Source: Moritella sp.
GTDB taxonomy: Bacteria > Pseudomonadota > Gammaproteobacteria > Enterobacterales > Moritellaceae
Assembly: GCF_013215705.1 (NCBI RefSeq)
Contig: NZ_JABSQR010000016.1
Coordinates: 1-64,000 of the forward strand
Reading direction: 5' to 3'
DNA length: 64,000 nucleotides
Part shown: positions 1 to 7,436 of the stretch, piece by piece
How the letters are laid out: every line of letters begins with the position of its first letter
How positions within the stretch are numbered: position 1 is the stretch's first letter
Translations under genes and position numbers: made by a program
Notes under the pieces: model-generated
The model's database searches: none
Seen by the model: the letters and a program-made list of their open reading frames with translations, nothing else
What the model was told of the DNA's origin: nothing

Positions 1-66
1 ACCATAATGGTGATGCTATTGGTTAGTATGACTGGTAGGGCAAAGACTCTGCCGCGCAGCGGCTTC

Positions 67-174
67 GTTCAACAAGCCCATAAAGTCAGATTCGCAACGC
101 TGTCACATTGGTTGCAAAAGAAAAGGCGCAACAAATTGTGCCAGCATTGCTCACCGCTTATGGGGGCGTTAATC
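67..174. repeat. attC-like imperfect inverted repeat
   Basis: A 108-bp imperfect hairpin. The left end GTTCAAC fits the integron site consensus RYYYAAC. The right end contains GGCGTTA, as in Vibrio cassette repeats, but its last bases (GTTAATC) fit GTTRRRY only partly. The outer arms AACAAGCCCATAA and TTATGGGGGCGTT pair at about 10 of 13 positions. The inner arms around GCAACGCTGTCACA and TGTGCCAGCATTGC also pair with small bulges, which is the usual attC pattern. No integron integrase lies in the window. A short open frame over the same bases is probably not a gene. It could also be a decayed MITE. Confidence 0.4.
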
Positions 175-295
175 TCAATTTCATTGTACTTTATCTAATG
201 CGAACAATCCCCTTTAAAGCCCAAGCTCTAAGCCGAAACGGCCCCGAAGTGTGTTAGATAGAGCGTACTCGCAATTCTTTGTGTACTCGCAATTT

Positions 296-1255
296 TTATT
301 GGTGAATGCAATACAGTGATTTAATAGTTTCCTTCAGCCACAGCAACTTCGGATTGTGAGCGTTACGTTTATGCCAAATCAACGTGAAGGGAATTAGCAG
401 TTTATCATGATAAACCTTGTCTACCGGGATGGGTAAACACAACAAATCTGGATGTTGCTGCTTGGTATAATGTTGACAATATGCCGGTGCAGTCGTGATC
501 ATATTTTGGTTTGGTTGAGCCGACATGAATAATGATTGCTCAAAGCTAGCCATAGTAAGCGAGATATCTCGCTTCAGTCCCTGTTCACTGAGTACTTCAT
601 CTAACGCCCAAGCTTCACACTTCTCCCAAACGATATTGATATGTGGGTATTTGAGGAAGGTATCGAGGTTCCATTCTTCTTGTAAGGCAGGATGATCTTT
701 ACGCAAATATACAACAGGAAGATCAGAAAAAAGAATTTCAAAGTCAATGAAGTAAGGAAGTAGGTGTAGTGACTCTTTAGATCGTGGATGGCTTTCTCTT
801 CCTGTTAGCCCAATATCCGTTTCGCCACGGATAATTGATTCTAAAGAGTCGTAATCCCAGTTATGCGTTTTTATTTTTGCGTCTGTATAATGTTGCTGAA
901 TTTTTTGGACTAGTTCATTTAGCATGGTTAGCAGAAGCGGAGATTCAATAGCTAAATCAAATTGAATGCCTTTTGGCGAATCACCGCTATGTTTATCCAG
1001 AAGTTGGCGACTTATCTGTAGCCAATCTGAAAGATCTTGTTCCATGCTCTGTGTGAAAGGGGTTGGTGCTAACCCCTTCGGGGTTTTAACAAACAAAGGA
1101 TCATCAAACCAATCACGTAATTTTCTCAACGACTTGCTCACGGTAGATGGCGTGACATTCAACTTTTTTGCAGTTCTCGACACGCTATGTTCTTTAGATA
1201 AAAGTTGTAGTGTATACAGCAAGTTAAAATCAAGCTGGGCTAGTGATTTTTTCAT
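296..1255 (-). CDS. yidZ: LysR-family transcriptional regulator YidZ
   Basis: A 319-residue LysR-type regulator. The winged helix-turn-helix is at about residues 8-65 ([20 protein letters not shown]) and a substrate-binding-like effector domain follows. From memory the protein aligns along its whole length with Escherichia coli YidZ, including the stretches RNWDYDSL-type and GRESHPRS in the effector domain. E. coli yidZ also sits beside mdtL, and here the two reading frames overlap by 26 bp with mdtL transcribed first. In E. coli YidZ has been linked to anaerobic nitric-oxide protection. The effector here is unknown. Confidence in the family is very high and in the symbol good. Confidence 0.88.
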   Translation of the reverse strand: MKKSLAQLDFNLLYTLQLLSKEHSVSRTAKKLNVTPSTVSKSLRKLRDWFDDPLFVKTPKGLAPTPFTQSMEQDLSDWLQISRQLLDKHSGDSPKGIQFDLAIESPLLLTMLNELVQKIQQHYTDAKIKTHNWDYDSLESIIRGETDIGLTGRESHPRSKESLHLLPYFIDFEILFSDLPVVYLRKDHPALQEEWNLDTFLKYPHINIVWEKCEAWALDEVLSEQGLKRDISLTMASFEQSLFMSAQPNQNMITTAPAYCQHYTKQQHPDLLCLPIPVDKVYHDKLLIPFTLIWHKRNAHNPKLLWLKETIKSLYCIHQ

Positions 1256-2429
1256 ATTTCTGACCGTGAGAATGTTTGGGTATCAATAGTATTAGAGCAA
1301 GGCTAATTACGCTACCTATAATCAAGGTTGTAAGTAGCATATTCAGTGAATTTACGCCAAGAGCTCCCATTAACCAGATGTACAATGCAGAGCAAGACAC
1401 TTGGGTAATACCAAGCAACGAACTCGCCATTCCTGCGCGCGCAGAATATGGGCTAAGAGCTTGACTCATGGATACACCAAAGCCAATGGCAAAACCCGCA
1501 CATGTCAGGACAAAACTGATTAAATACAATTGATTATCAAAATTAGAGATAAGTGTGAATGTTATAACCACAGCAGATAGTGCAAACAATATTTGTGATG
1601 CCAGTAGTAGGGTGCGTTCTTTAAATATAGATAAAGCAAAAGGTGCGGAGAACGAGGTGATCATACTGACTAAAGCAGTGCCAGCTACAATGGTAGAATA
1701 CTCGCTTCTATCAAAACCCATCTCTCCCATTATTAATAAAGGAGACACGTTGACATAAGTTAAAATGGTCATCACCCCAAGCGAAGTAATAATCAGACGG
1801 CTGATAAAAAAACGCTCGAAGAATGATTCTTGCGCAGCGTGACGGTCTGAATGAATGTCATTAATTACAATTAACTTGTTTGGCTTAGTCTCTTTGAGTA
1901 CCAGTAAAGATAATAGACAGACCACACCCCCCATAACAGCCATCATAATAAACAGACTTGACCATGGAAATTTAAGCATTATAAGGTAACCAATCACGGG
2001 CGCAATAACAGGGATAACACAGGTGATACCGTTGAGCATAGAAAGTACTTTAGCGCGTTGTATATCATCCAAAGTATCCCGAATAATTGCAAAGGCAACC
2101 ACGTAACAGTTACCAGCGCCAATCCCCTGAATGAATCTAGCAATAAGAAACGGCGTACTATGTTCAGCCATGCCACCCAATATAGATGATACTGCAAAGA
2201 TTGCGGCACCAGTAATAGCAACAGGTTTACGGCCTAGTGAGTCGGCCACTTTTCCAGCAATAAGCATTGTCGTTGCCATGCCTATCAAATAGATAGAAAA
2301 AGCAAAATGCAGCTGGGATTCTGTTGCTTTTAGGTCAGCTGCAATTTGTGGCAAACCAACAAGATAAAGATCGATGGCAGTGGGATAAAGTAGTACAAGC
2401 GTAAAACTACAAAGAAGATATCGGAACAT
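1230..2429 (-). CDS. mdtL: MFS drug efflux transporter MdtL
   Basis: A 399-residue major facilitator of the DHA1 (12-TM) drug:proton antiporter type in the inner membrane. The start [16 protein letters not shown], the loop motif [14 protein letters not shown] between TM2 and TM3, and the stretch [20 protein letters not shown] match recalled E. coli MdtL closely. In E. coli it confers modest chloramphenicol resistance. A ribosome site GTGAGG stands 5 bases before the ATG. It is transcribed toward yidZ and overlaps it, so the two are co-transcribed. Most other open frames on this stretch are shadows. Natural substrate unknown. Confidence 0.9.
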   Translation of the reverse strand: MFRYLLCSFTLVLLYPTAIDLYLVGLPQIAADLKATESQLHFAFSIYLIGMATTMLIAGKVADSLGRKPVAITGAAIFAVSSILGGMAEHSTPFLIARFIQGIGAGNCYVVAFAIIRDTLDDIQRAKVLSMLNGITCVIPVIAPVIGYLIMLKFPWSSLFIMMAVMGGVVCLLSLLVLKETKPNKLIVINDIHSDRHAAQESFFERFFISRLIITSLGVMTILTYVNVSPLLIMGEMGFDRSEYSTIVAGTALVSMITSFSAPFALSIFKERTLLLASQILFALSAVVITFTLISNFDNQLYLISFVLTCAGFAIGFGVSMSQALSPYSARAGMASSLLGITQVSCSALYIWLMGALGVNSLNMLLTTLIIGSVISLALILLIPKHSHGQKYEKITSPA

Positions 2430-2601
2430 AAAAACCTCACAAATTAATTATGAGTATGATAGTGCTGTAAGCATTAACTGGCGAGTGAGGTTTATGACAT
2501 CAGGTATTTCCATTGGCGACAAACACTAAAATAAACGTTGGTTGAGTGCAATAACGCTAAGTCGTTATGCCCCAATTTCAATTGCAAGGGAATTTCGCCC
2601 A

Positions 2602-2860
2602 TCACGCAAGAAGCTGTCTAATTGGCACGTTCAGGAGCGGCGTTAGCTTCTCGATGGTGGATTTAAAACAGCTGACCATTTCTTGATTGCTGTTTGCATC
2701 GGTAGAACGCCGGCACAAATATGTGAGAGTGACATCGAGGGCTGTGTCGTTACTGGCTTTGATCAATGACACGGAACCTAAGGTTGAATTTTTAATGGAT
2801 GATTACATTTGGCAACCGCGGATATTCCAATGCCATCCATTATAGAATACTGAAACTTAT
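2602..2860 (-). pseudogene. decayed regulator remnant (possible LysR C-terminus)
   Basis: The 485-bp gap upstream of mdtL holds no intact gene. Read on the minus strand, one frame gives MDGIGISAVAKC and a second frame then gives LTYLCRRSTDANSNQEMV followed by SCFKSTIEKL and a stop at 2602. This resembles the last part of a LysR effector domain (a GIGI-type loop, then the final strand and helix) broken by at least one frameshift. The family call is weak because only about 80 residues remain. The promoter of mdtL must also lie in the 2430-2600 part. Confidence 0.3.
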
Positions 2861-2914
2861 GTGTTAACCAAAGCGAAAAACATTAATTTTTAAAGCGATA
2901 GGCCACTAAGTCGG

Positions 2915-3304
2915 TCATCCTGCTGCCTGTAGTAATTCCCCCATCTTCTGATGAATTAAGTTAATGGCTTTGAGCGGGCGGATAATCACTTTGAATTCGG
3001 TGATCTTACCTTCATCATCCCATTTGATCATATCCACACCATTCACCAAGATGCCATCTATCTCGACCTCGAATTCCAGTGCAGCATCGTTATCACTGAT
3101 GATCTGGCGGACATAGTGAAATGATTCGTTGACGAAAACGGCCAGTGCGGCAGTCAGATATACAGTGGTTATTATTTTACCTGCTTGTGGTGCATGAGTT
3201 ACTGGTGAGTGGAAAACAACCTTGTCAGAAAGTAACAGATCCAGAGCATCTGTATTACGAGTTTGCAGTAGTTGGTGCCAAGTATCGATAGTATTGAGTT
3301 TCAT
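2915..3304 (-). CDS. SnoaL/NTF2-like domain protein
   Basis: A 129-residue single-domain protein of the SnoaL-like (nuclear transport factor 2 fold) type, probably cytoplasmic. The N-terminal helix TWHQLLQTRNTDALDLLL is followed by VVFHSPV, then the strand pair FEVEIDGILVNGVDMIKWD and the final ITEFKVIIRPLKAI, a typical layout for this fold. Members include ketosteroid isomerase-like enzymes and many small binding proteins, so the reaction cannot be named. A strong Shine-Dalgarno GGAGG precedes the ATG. It stands alone, flanked by decayed sequence on both sides. Confidence 0.7.
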   Translation of the reverse strand: MKLNTIDTWHQLLQTRNTDALDLLLSDKVVFHSPVTHAPQAGKIITTVYLTAALAVFVNESFHYVRQIISDNDAALEFEVEIDGILVNGVDMIKWDDEGKITEFKVIIRPLKAINLIHQKMGELLQAAG

Positions 3305-3405
3305 CTATTTTTCCTCCAAAGGATTGATTAGTAATAATATAGTACTAATTACAGTAAATAGACGTAGAAATGCTGAAGTACAATAAACAAATTGCAAAAC
3401 CACCT

Positions 3406-3570
3406 ACTGCTGGCAGGTAATATAACCGTCATAATACCATGATCTGTACCATCAACATTCAGTCCCAAGATGTTGCCATTTAACGTCATCACTATGTGAT
3501 GCCAGTTACCGTCACCTAAGTTGCCAGCGTCTTGCGAAAATAAAATCTGGCTTAATGACGCTCTTGAATA
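3406..3570 (-). pseudogene. remnant of a LamG/concanavalin-like domain
   Basis: The 404-bp gap between the SnoaL-like gene and slt contains, on the minus strand, a frame reading SQILFSQDAGNLGDGNWHHI then VMTLNGNILGLNVDGTDHGI. The DGNWHHIVMT and LNVDGT pair is typical of a laminin-G-like beta-sandwich (W-H-H-V, L-Y-V-D-G). There is no start and the frame is short, so this is a leftover piece of a larger surface or secreted protein. The bases nearest 3600-3708 should hold the slt promoter. Confidence 0.4.
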
Positions 3571-3708
3571 ACACCAATACTAAACGGGATCAGAGCTGGT
3601 TGCATACAGTATCGGTGTATAGGTGTATAGTTAACTAGGCTTTACGTATAATGCTTTAACAGCTATCTCTCTCTCTGCGCTAAAGCAGAGTATTTCACGG
3701 ACGAATCG

Positions 3709-5646
3709 ATGAAAATATTTTTTATATCTTTGTTTTTATTCTCATTTTCAAATTTTGCGACCTCGCTTACGTGGAGTCAGCAAAGAGGCTTGTATACGCA
3801 AGCTGTAGACTTACAATCTCAAAACATGTGGGTCAAAGCGTTACAAAAAACAAAGCTTATCCCTACATACCCATTAACCTACCTGCTTGAATACCAACAG
3901 CTTGAAGCACACTTTAGTCGTAACAGTTTGTCGGCAGTGCAAGCTTTTATACAGGATAACCTTGATCGTCGCGTGAGTTATGATCTGCAGCGAAGTTATT
4001 TATATTACTTAGCAAAAAACCAATATTGGCGTGAGTATCTGTCTTTTTATCCGCGACTCCCCAATTCAGTCGACTTGAAATGCTATCATTTTCAGGCGCG
4101 ATTAGCGGGTGATCAAGCCGATGAAATTTGGGCAGATGTGCAAAAAACCTGGTTAACGGGATCTTCCTTACCAAAGGCTTGTGATAGCGTTTTGCAGTAT
4201 TATCTTGATAGTAAGAAAATATCTCAGGCATTAATTTTGCAGCGCTTTCATTTAGCTTATGTGAAGAATAAAACATCCCTTATGTCCTATTTAATCACCT
4301 TAATGGACAAGAATAATAAACGGTTAGCGAAGCAGTTATATGCCTTACATAAAACACCGACAAAGGTATTAAACAGTCCTTTATTTAAGGACCTCTCATT
4401 TAACAACAAGGCGCAGGCTGGCTACGGTTTTTTAGCCGCCAGCATTAAACGTCTTGCTAAAAAAGATATTGAATTAGGATTAAATGCATATCTCGCTTAT
4501 GAGCGTAAAATGTCTTTTACATCGACAGAGCAAGTCAATTTAAAAAAATATCTTATATCGCGAATTTTGATCCGTAATGAAACCAAGTTGTTACCGTGGT
4601 TAGATAAAGCGCTTTCGGCTTTAGGGAATGCACCATTAACGGAGCGTCGGATCCGTTATGCGATTAAATTTAATAATTGGCCCGATATTGAATACTGGCT
4701 GGCGCAGCTGAGCGAGACTAAGCAACTCGATAGTAAATGGTTGTATTGGCAAGCACGGGTATTGGAAAATAAACAGCAACAAAGTCAGGCCGATAAACTG
4801 TATCAACAAATCGCGACTGAGCGTAATTATTACGGTTTTTTGGCCGCGCAGAAATTAGGTTTGGATTACCAATTCAATGCCAATATCGTCAGCGGCCAGC
4901 AGCAAGAGTTGGATCATCTGCAAACACAGCTTACACATATTGGTGAACTGTATTTCCATCAACATAGGTATTTACTTAAACGTGAGTGGCGGGCCTTAAT
5001 TAGCAATCAAAGTATCAATTTGCAAAGGCAGTTAGGCCTATTTGCCTTTCAAAAAGGCTGGGCTCATCTTTCGGTCGTTGCCAGTATTCTGTCTAAAAGT
5101 TGGAGTGCTTTGAATATTCGTTTCCCCGCAGCTAACCCCCAGTTGTTTTATGCTAATGCCGAGCGATATAAACTCGATTCAAGCTATATTTACGCCATTA
5201 CCCGTCAGGAAAGCTCGTTTGATGAATTTGCTAACTCTCCGGTAGGTGCTCGTGGTTATATGCAACTGATGCCACAAACGGCAAAAGAAACCGCACGAAA
5301 AATTGGGTTGAAAAATTATAAGAGGAGAGCGCAATTAACCGATGGCGATATCAATGTACAGTTAGGCTCGGCCTATTTTGATAGCTTACTTAAGCGTTAT
5401 AAAGGGAATAGGGTACTGGCCACTGCTGCATATAATGCGGGCCCGAATCGAGTCGATCGCTGGCAAGGCAACAAAGACGGCAGGGCAGAGCAAGGCTTAA
5501 CGATGGATAGTTGGATTGAAGCCATTCCCTATAAAGAAACCCGACGTTATGTCAAAAATGTTTTAGTCTATAACGTTATTTATCAGCATATTTTAGATAA
5601 ACCGCTTGAGTTTCTTAAGCCTAAAGAGATCCGCGCACGTTTTTAA
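3709..5646 (+). CDS. slt: soluble lytic murein transglycosylase
   Basis: A periplasmic peptidoglycan-cleaving enzyme of 645 residues, the same length as E. coli Slt70. It makes 1,6-anhydromuropeptides during wall turnover. A signal peptide is seen at residues 1-19 (MKIFFISLFLFSFSNFATS). A long all-helical superhelix follows, then a GH23 catalytic domain from about residue 480. The catalytic glutamate is E501 in ITRQESSFDEFA. GARGYMQLMPQTA and ATAAYNAGPNRV are the conserved substrate-groove motifs. The gene is monocistronic or leads into the ABC permease 46 bp downstream. Nothing appears missing. Confidence 0.95.
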   Translation: MKIFFISLFLFSFSNFATSLTWSQQRGLYTQAVDLQSQNMWVKALQKTKLIPTYPLTYLLEYQQLEAHFSRNSLSAVQAFIQDNLDRRVSYDLQRSYLYYLAKNQYWREYLSFYPRLPNSVDLKCYHFQARLAGDQADEIWADVQKTWLTGSSLPKACDSVLQYYLDSKKISQALILQRFHLAYVKNKTSLMSYLITLMDKNNKRLAKQLYALHKTPTKVLNSPLFKDLSFNNKAQAGYGFLAASIKRLAKKDIELGLNAYLAYERKMSFTSTEQVNLKKYLISRILIRNETKLLPWLDKALSALGNAPLTERRIRYAIKFNNWPDIEYWLAQLSETKQLDSKWLYWQARVLENKQQQSQADKLYQQIATERNYYGFLAAQKLGLDYQFNANIVSGQQQELDHLQTQLTHIGELYFHQHRYLLKREWRALISNQSINLQRQLGLFAFQKGWAHLSVVASILSKSWSALNIRFPAANPQLFYANAERYKLDSSYIYAITRQESSFDEFANSPVGARGYMQLMPQTAKETARKIGLKNYKRRAQLTDGDINVQLGSAYFDSLLKRYKGNRVLATAAYNAGPNRVDRWQGNKDGRAEQGLTMDSWIEAIPYKETRRYVKNVLVYNVIYQHILDKPLEFLKPKEIRARF

Positions 5647-5692
5647 TGTCTTTTAAATATTCAATAAAATAAGCGCTTTTTTATTATGCTTT

Positions 5693-6640
5693 GTGCATTA
5701 TAAAAAAAACAATTGGATGTGGCATTTACTGTTTGTCATCGCTTTGGCAGCTATGGGTTATTCAGTCTATTCTGCATCGCAAAAAATTGATTATACTTGG
5801 CAATGGAATCGCGTTGTCCCCTACATAATAGATGATTCACCAAGGGAAACCTTTGCGGAATATGATGGTACCGTCAGCATTAATGACAGCGGTATAATTA
5901 CAGTCGAGTTTGACAACGGTGATCCCGCTTTAATTATCGACAACGCGGATGATGTCTTTGTCAGTGACGGCGATTTTGTTTTTTCAGGCGATGTAATATC
6001 CAGCGTCAATCAACGGAGTATGGGGGTACTGTTACAAGGGTTGTTGATGACCATTAAACTGTCGCTTATTTCGCTGTTTTTTGCGATTATCATTGGCTTA
6101 GTCGCGGCATTAATGCGTATATCTACGAATCCTTTAAGTCGGAATTTTGCTTTTTTATACGTCGAGATAATCCGTGGCACCCCGTTACTTGTGCAGATAT
6201 TTATTGTCTATTTTTTCTTAGGGACGATTTTCGACTTAGATCGATTTACCGCGGGTATTGCGGCCTTATCTGTTTTCACCGGCGCTTACATAGCTGAGAT
6301 TATACGTTCCGGTATTCAGTCTATTCCACCTGGTCAAATGGAAGCCGCACGCTCGTTAGGCATGAGTTATCCAAAAGCGATGACTTACGTCATTTTACCT
6401 CAGGCATTTAAGCGTACTTTACCGCCAATGGCAGGTCAGTTAATTAACTTGGTCAAAGACTCTTCTTTGGTATCAGTCATCTCAATCACAGACTTAACGA
6501 AAGCTGGCAGGGAAGTGGTTGCGGGCAGTTTCGCTACATTTGAAGTGTGGTTTGCGGTCGCTGCGCTTTACCTTGTACTTACTTCAACGTTGTCTTTCGG
6601 CGTTCAGCGCATAGAAAAGAGGTTAGCAACTAGTGACTAG
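5693..6640 (+). CDS. polar amino-acid ABC transporter permease
   Basis: An inner-membrane permease of the HisM/GlnP type, 315 residues. One TM near the N-terminus (LLFVIALAAMGYSVYSA) is followed by a periplasmic stretch of about 85 residues, a common feature of glutamate/glutamine-type permeases. The membrane domain starts near residue 110 (LLQGLLMTIKLSLISL). The EAA loop that contacts the ATPase is EAARSLGMSYPKAMTYVILP. The start used is GTG at 5693; an ATG at 5717 is possible. It overlaps the ATPase gene by a few bases, but that gene is broken, and no substrate-binding protein is present, so the transporter is probably dead or depends on another ATPase. Confidence 0.85.
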   Translation: MHYKKNNWMWHLLFVIALAAMGYSVYSASQKIDYTWQWNRVVPYIIDDSPRETFAEYDGTVSINDSGIITVEFDNGDPALIIDNADDVFVSDGDFVFSGDVISSVNQRSMGVLLQGLLMTIKLSLISLFFAIIIGLVAALMRISTNPLSRNFAFLYVEIIRGTPLLVQIFIVYFFLGTIFDLDRFTAGIAALSVFTGAYIAEIIRSGIQSIPPGQMEAARSLGMSYPKAMTYVILPQAFKRTLPPMAGQLINLVKDSSLVSVISITDLTKAGREVVAGSFATFEVWFAVAALYLVLTSTLSFGVQRIEKRLATSD

Positions 6641-7329
6641 AGCAAATTATAAAGGCGAAGATATGGTGATCGCCGTCGATGTAGATAAAATATACCCCAA
6701 CAAGTGTCACGCACTTAAAAAAGTATCCGTTACTGTTAAGCGTGGTGAAGTGGTGGTCATTATTGGACCATCAGGTTCGGGTAATTGATGGCATCAATAT
6801 GTATGACTCTGCTACCAACATTAACGCATTACGTGAAAACGTCGGTATGGTGTTTCAGTCGTTTAACCTTTTCCCCCATTTATCAGTTAAAAAAAACGTG
6901 ATGCTGGCGCCATTAAAAGTATCTAATTTGGATAAAGAACAAGTTGAAAAAGACGCTGTAAGCTTGCTTACCCGAGTCGGATTAGCAGAAAAAGTGGACG
7001 TGTACCCAAGTCAATTATCCGGTGGTCAACAGCAAAGAGTCGCGATTGCGAGAGCATTAGCCATGAAACCAGACTTGATGTTATTTGATGAACCCACATC
7101 GGCTTTAGACCCTGAAATGGTAGGGGAGGTACTTGAGGTGATGAAATCACTGGCAGAAGAAGGCATGACCATGGTAGTGGTGACTCACGAAATGGGCTTT
7201 GCTAACGAAGTTGCTGACAGAGTTTTGTTTATGGAAGATGGCCAGCTGCTTGTCGATGATGTGCCTGAGAACTTTTTTGAAAACCCTTCACACCCAAGGT
7301 TGCAGAAGTTCTTATCGAGTATTTTGTAG
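6633..7329 (+). pseudogene. polar amino-acid ABC transporter ATPase (GlnQ-like), deleted at Walker A
   Basis: The frame beginning at GTG 6633 reads [20 protein letters not shown] to [12 protein letters not shown] and stops at 6786. The rest resumes one frame over as [19 protein letters not shown]. Known GlnQ-type proteins have GPSGSGKST plus roughly 20 residues here, so about 60-80 bp that encode the Walker A lysine and serine/threonine are gone, with a frameshift. Downstream motifs remain intact: Q-loop [12 protein letters not shown], signature [15 protein letters not shown], Walker [13 protein letters not shown] and the H-loop [10 protein letters not shown]. An ATG at 6742 gives a 195-residue frame that would still lack the P-loop. 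Loss of function is nearly certain unless this is an assembly error. Confidence 0.88.
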
Positions 7330-7369
7330 ATTTGGGTTGTCATAAGACGCTCAGTTAAGAATTATTATT

Positions 7370-7388
7370 GATAATGAGAACGATTATC
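7370..7388. promoter_or_regulatory. Fur box before the GGDEF-EAL gene
   Basis: GATAATGAGAACGATTATC matches the 19-bp Fur consensus at 16 positions by eye and lies inside a longer perfect inverted repeat, ATTGATAAT at 7367-7375 and ATTATCAAT at 7383-7391. It is about 50 bp upstream of the c-di-GMP gene start, a normal operator position. Iron-loaded Fur would be expected to repress. Confidence 0.7.
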
Positions 7389-7436
7389 AATATGATACCT
7401 GCCTGATTTGAGCATTAAACCAGTAGGTAATCTGTA

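Noticed and set aside
7-198. A 63-residue open frame at the left edge
   Set aside because: It overlaps the attC-like hairpin, has no ribosome site and no recognisable protein pattern.
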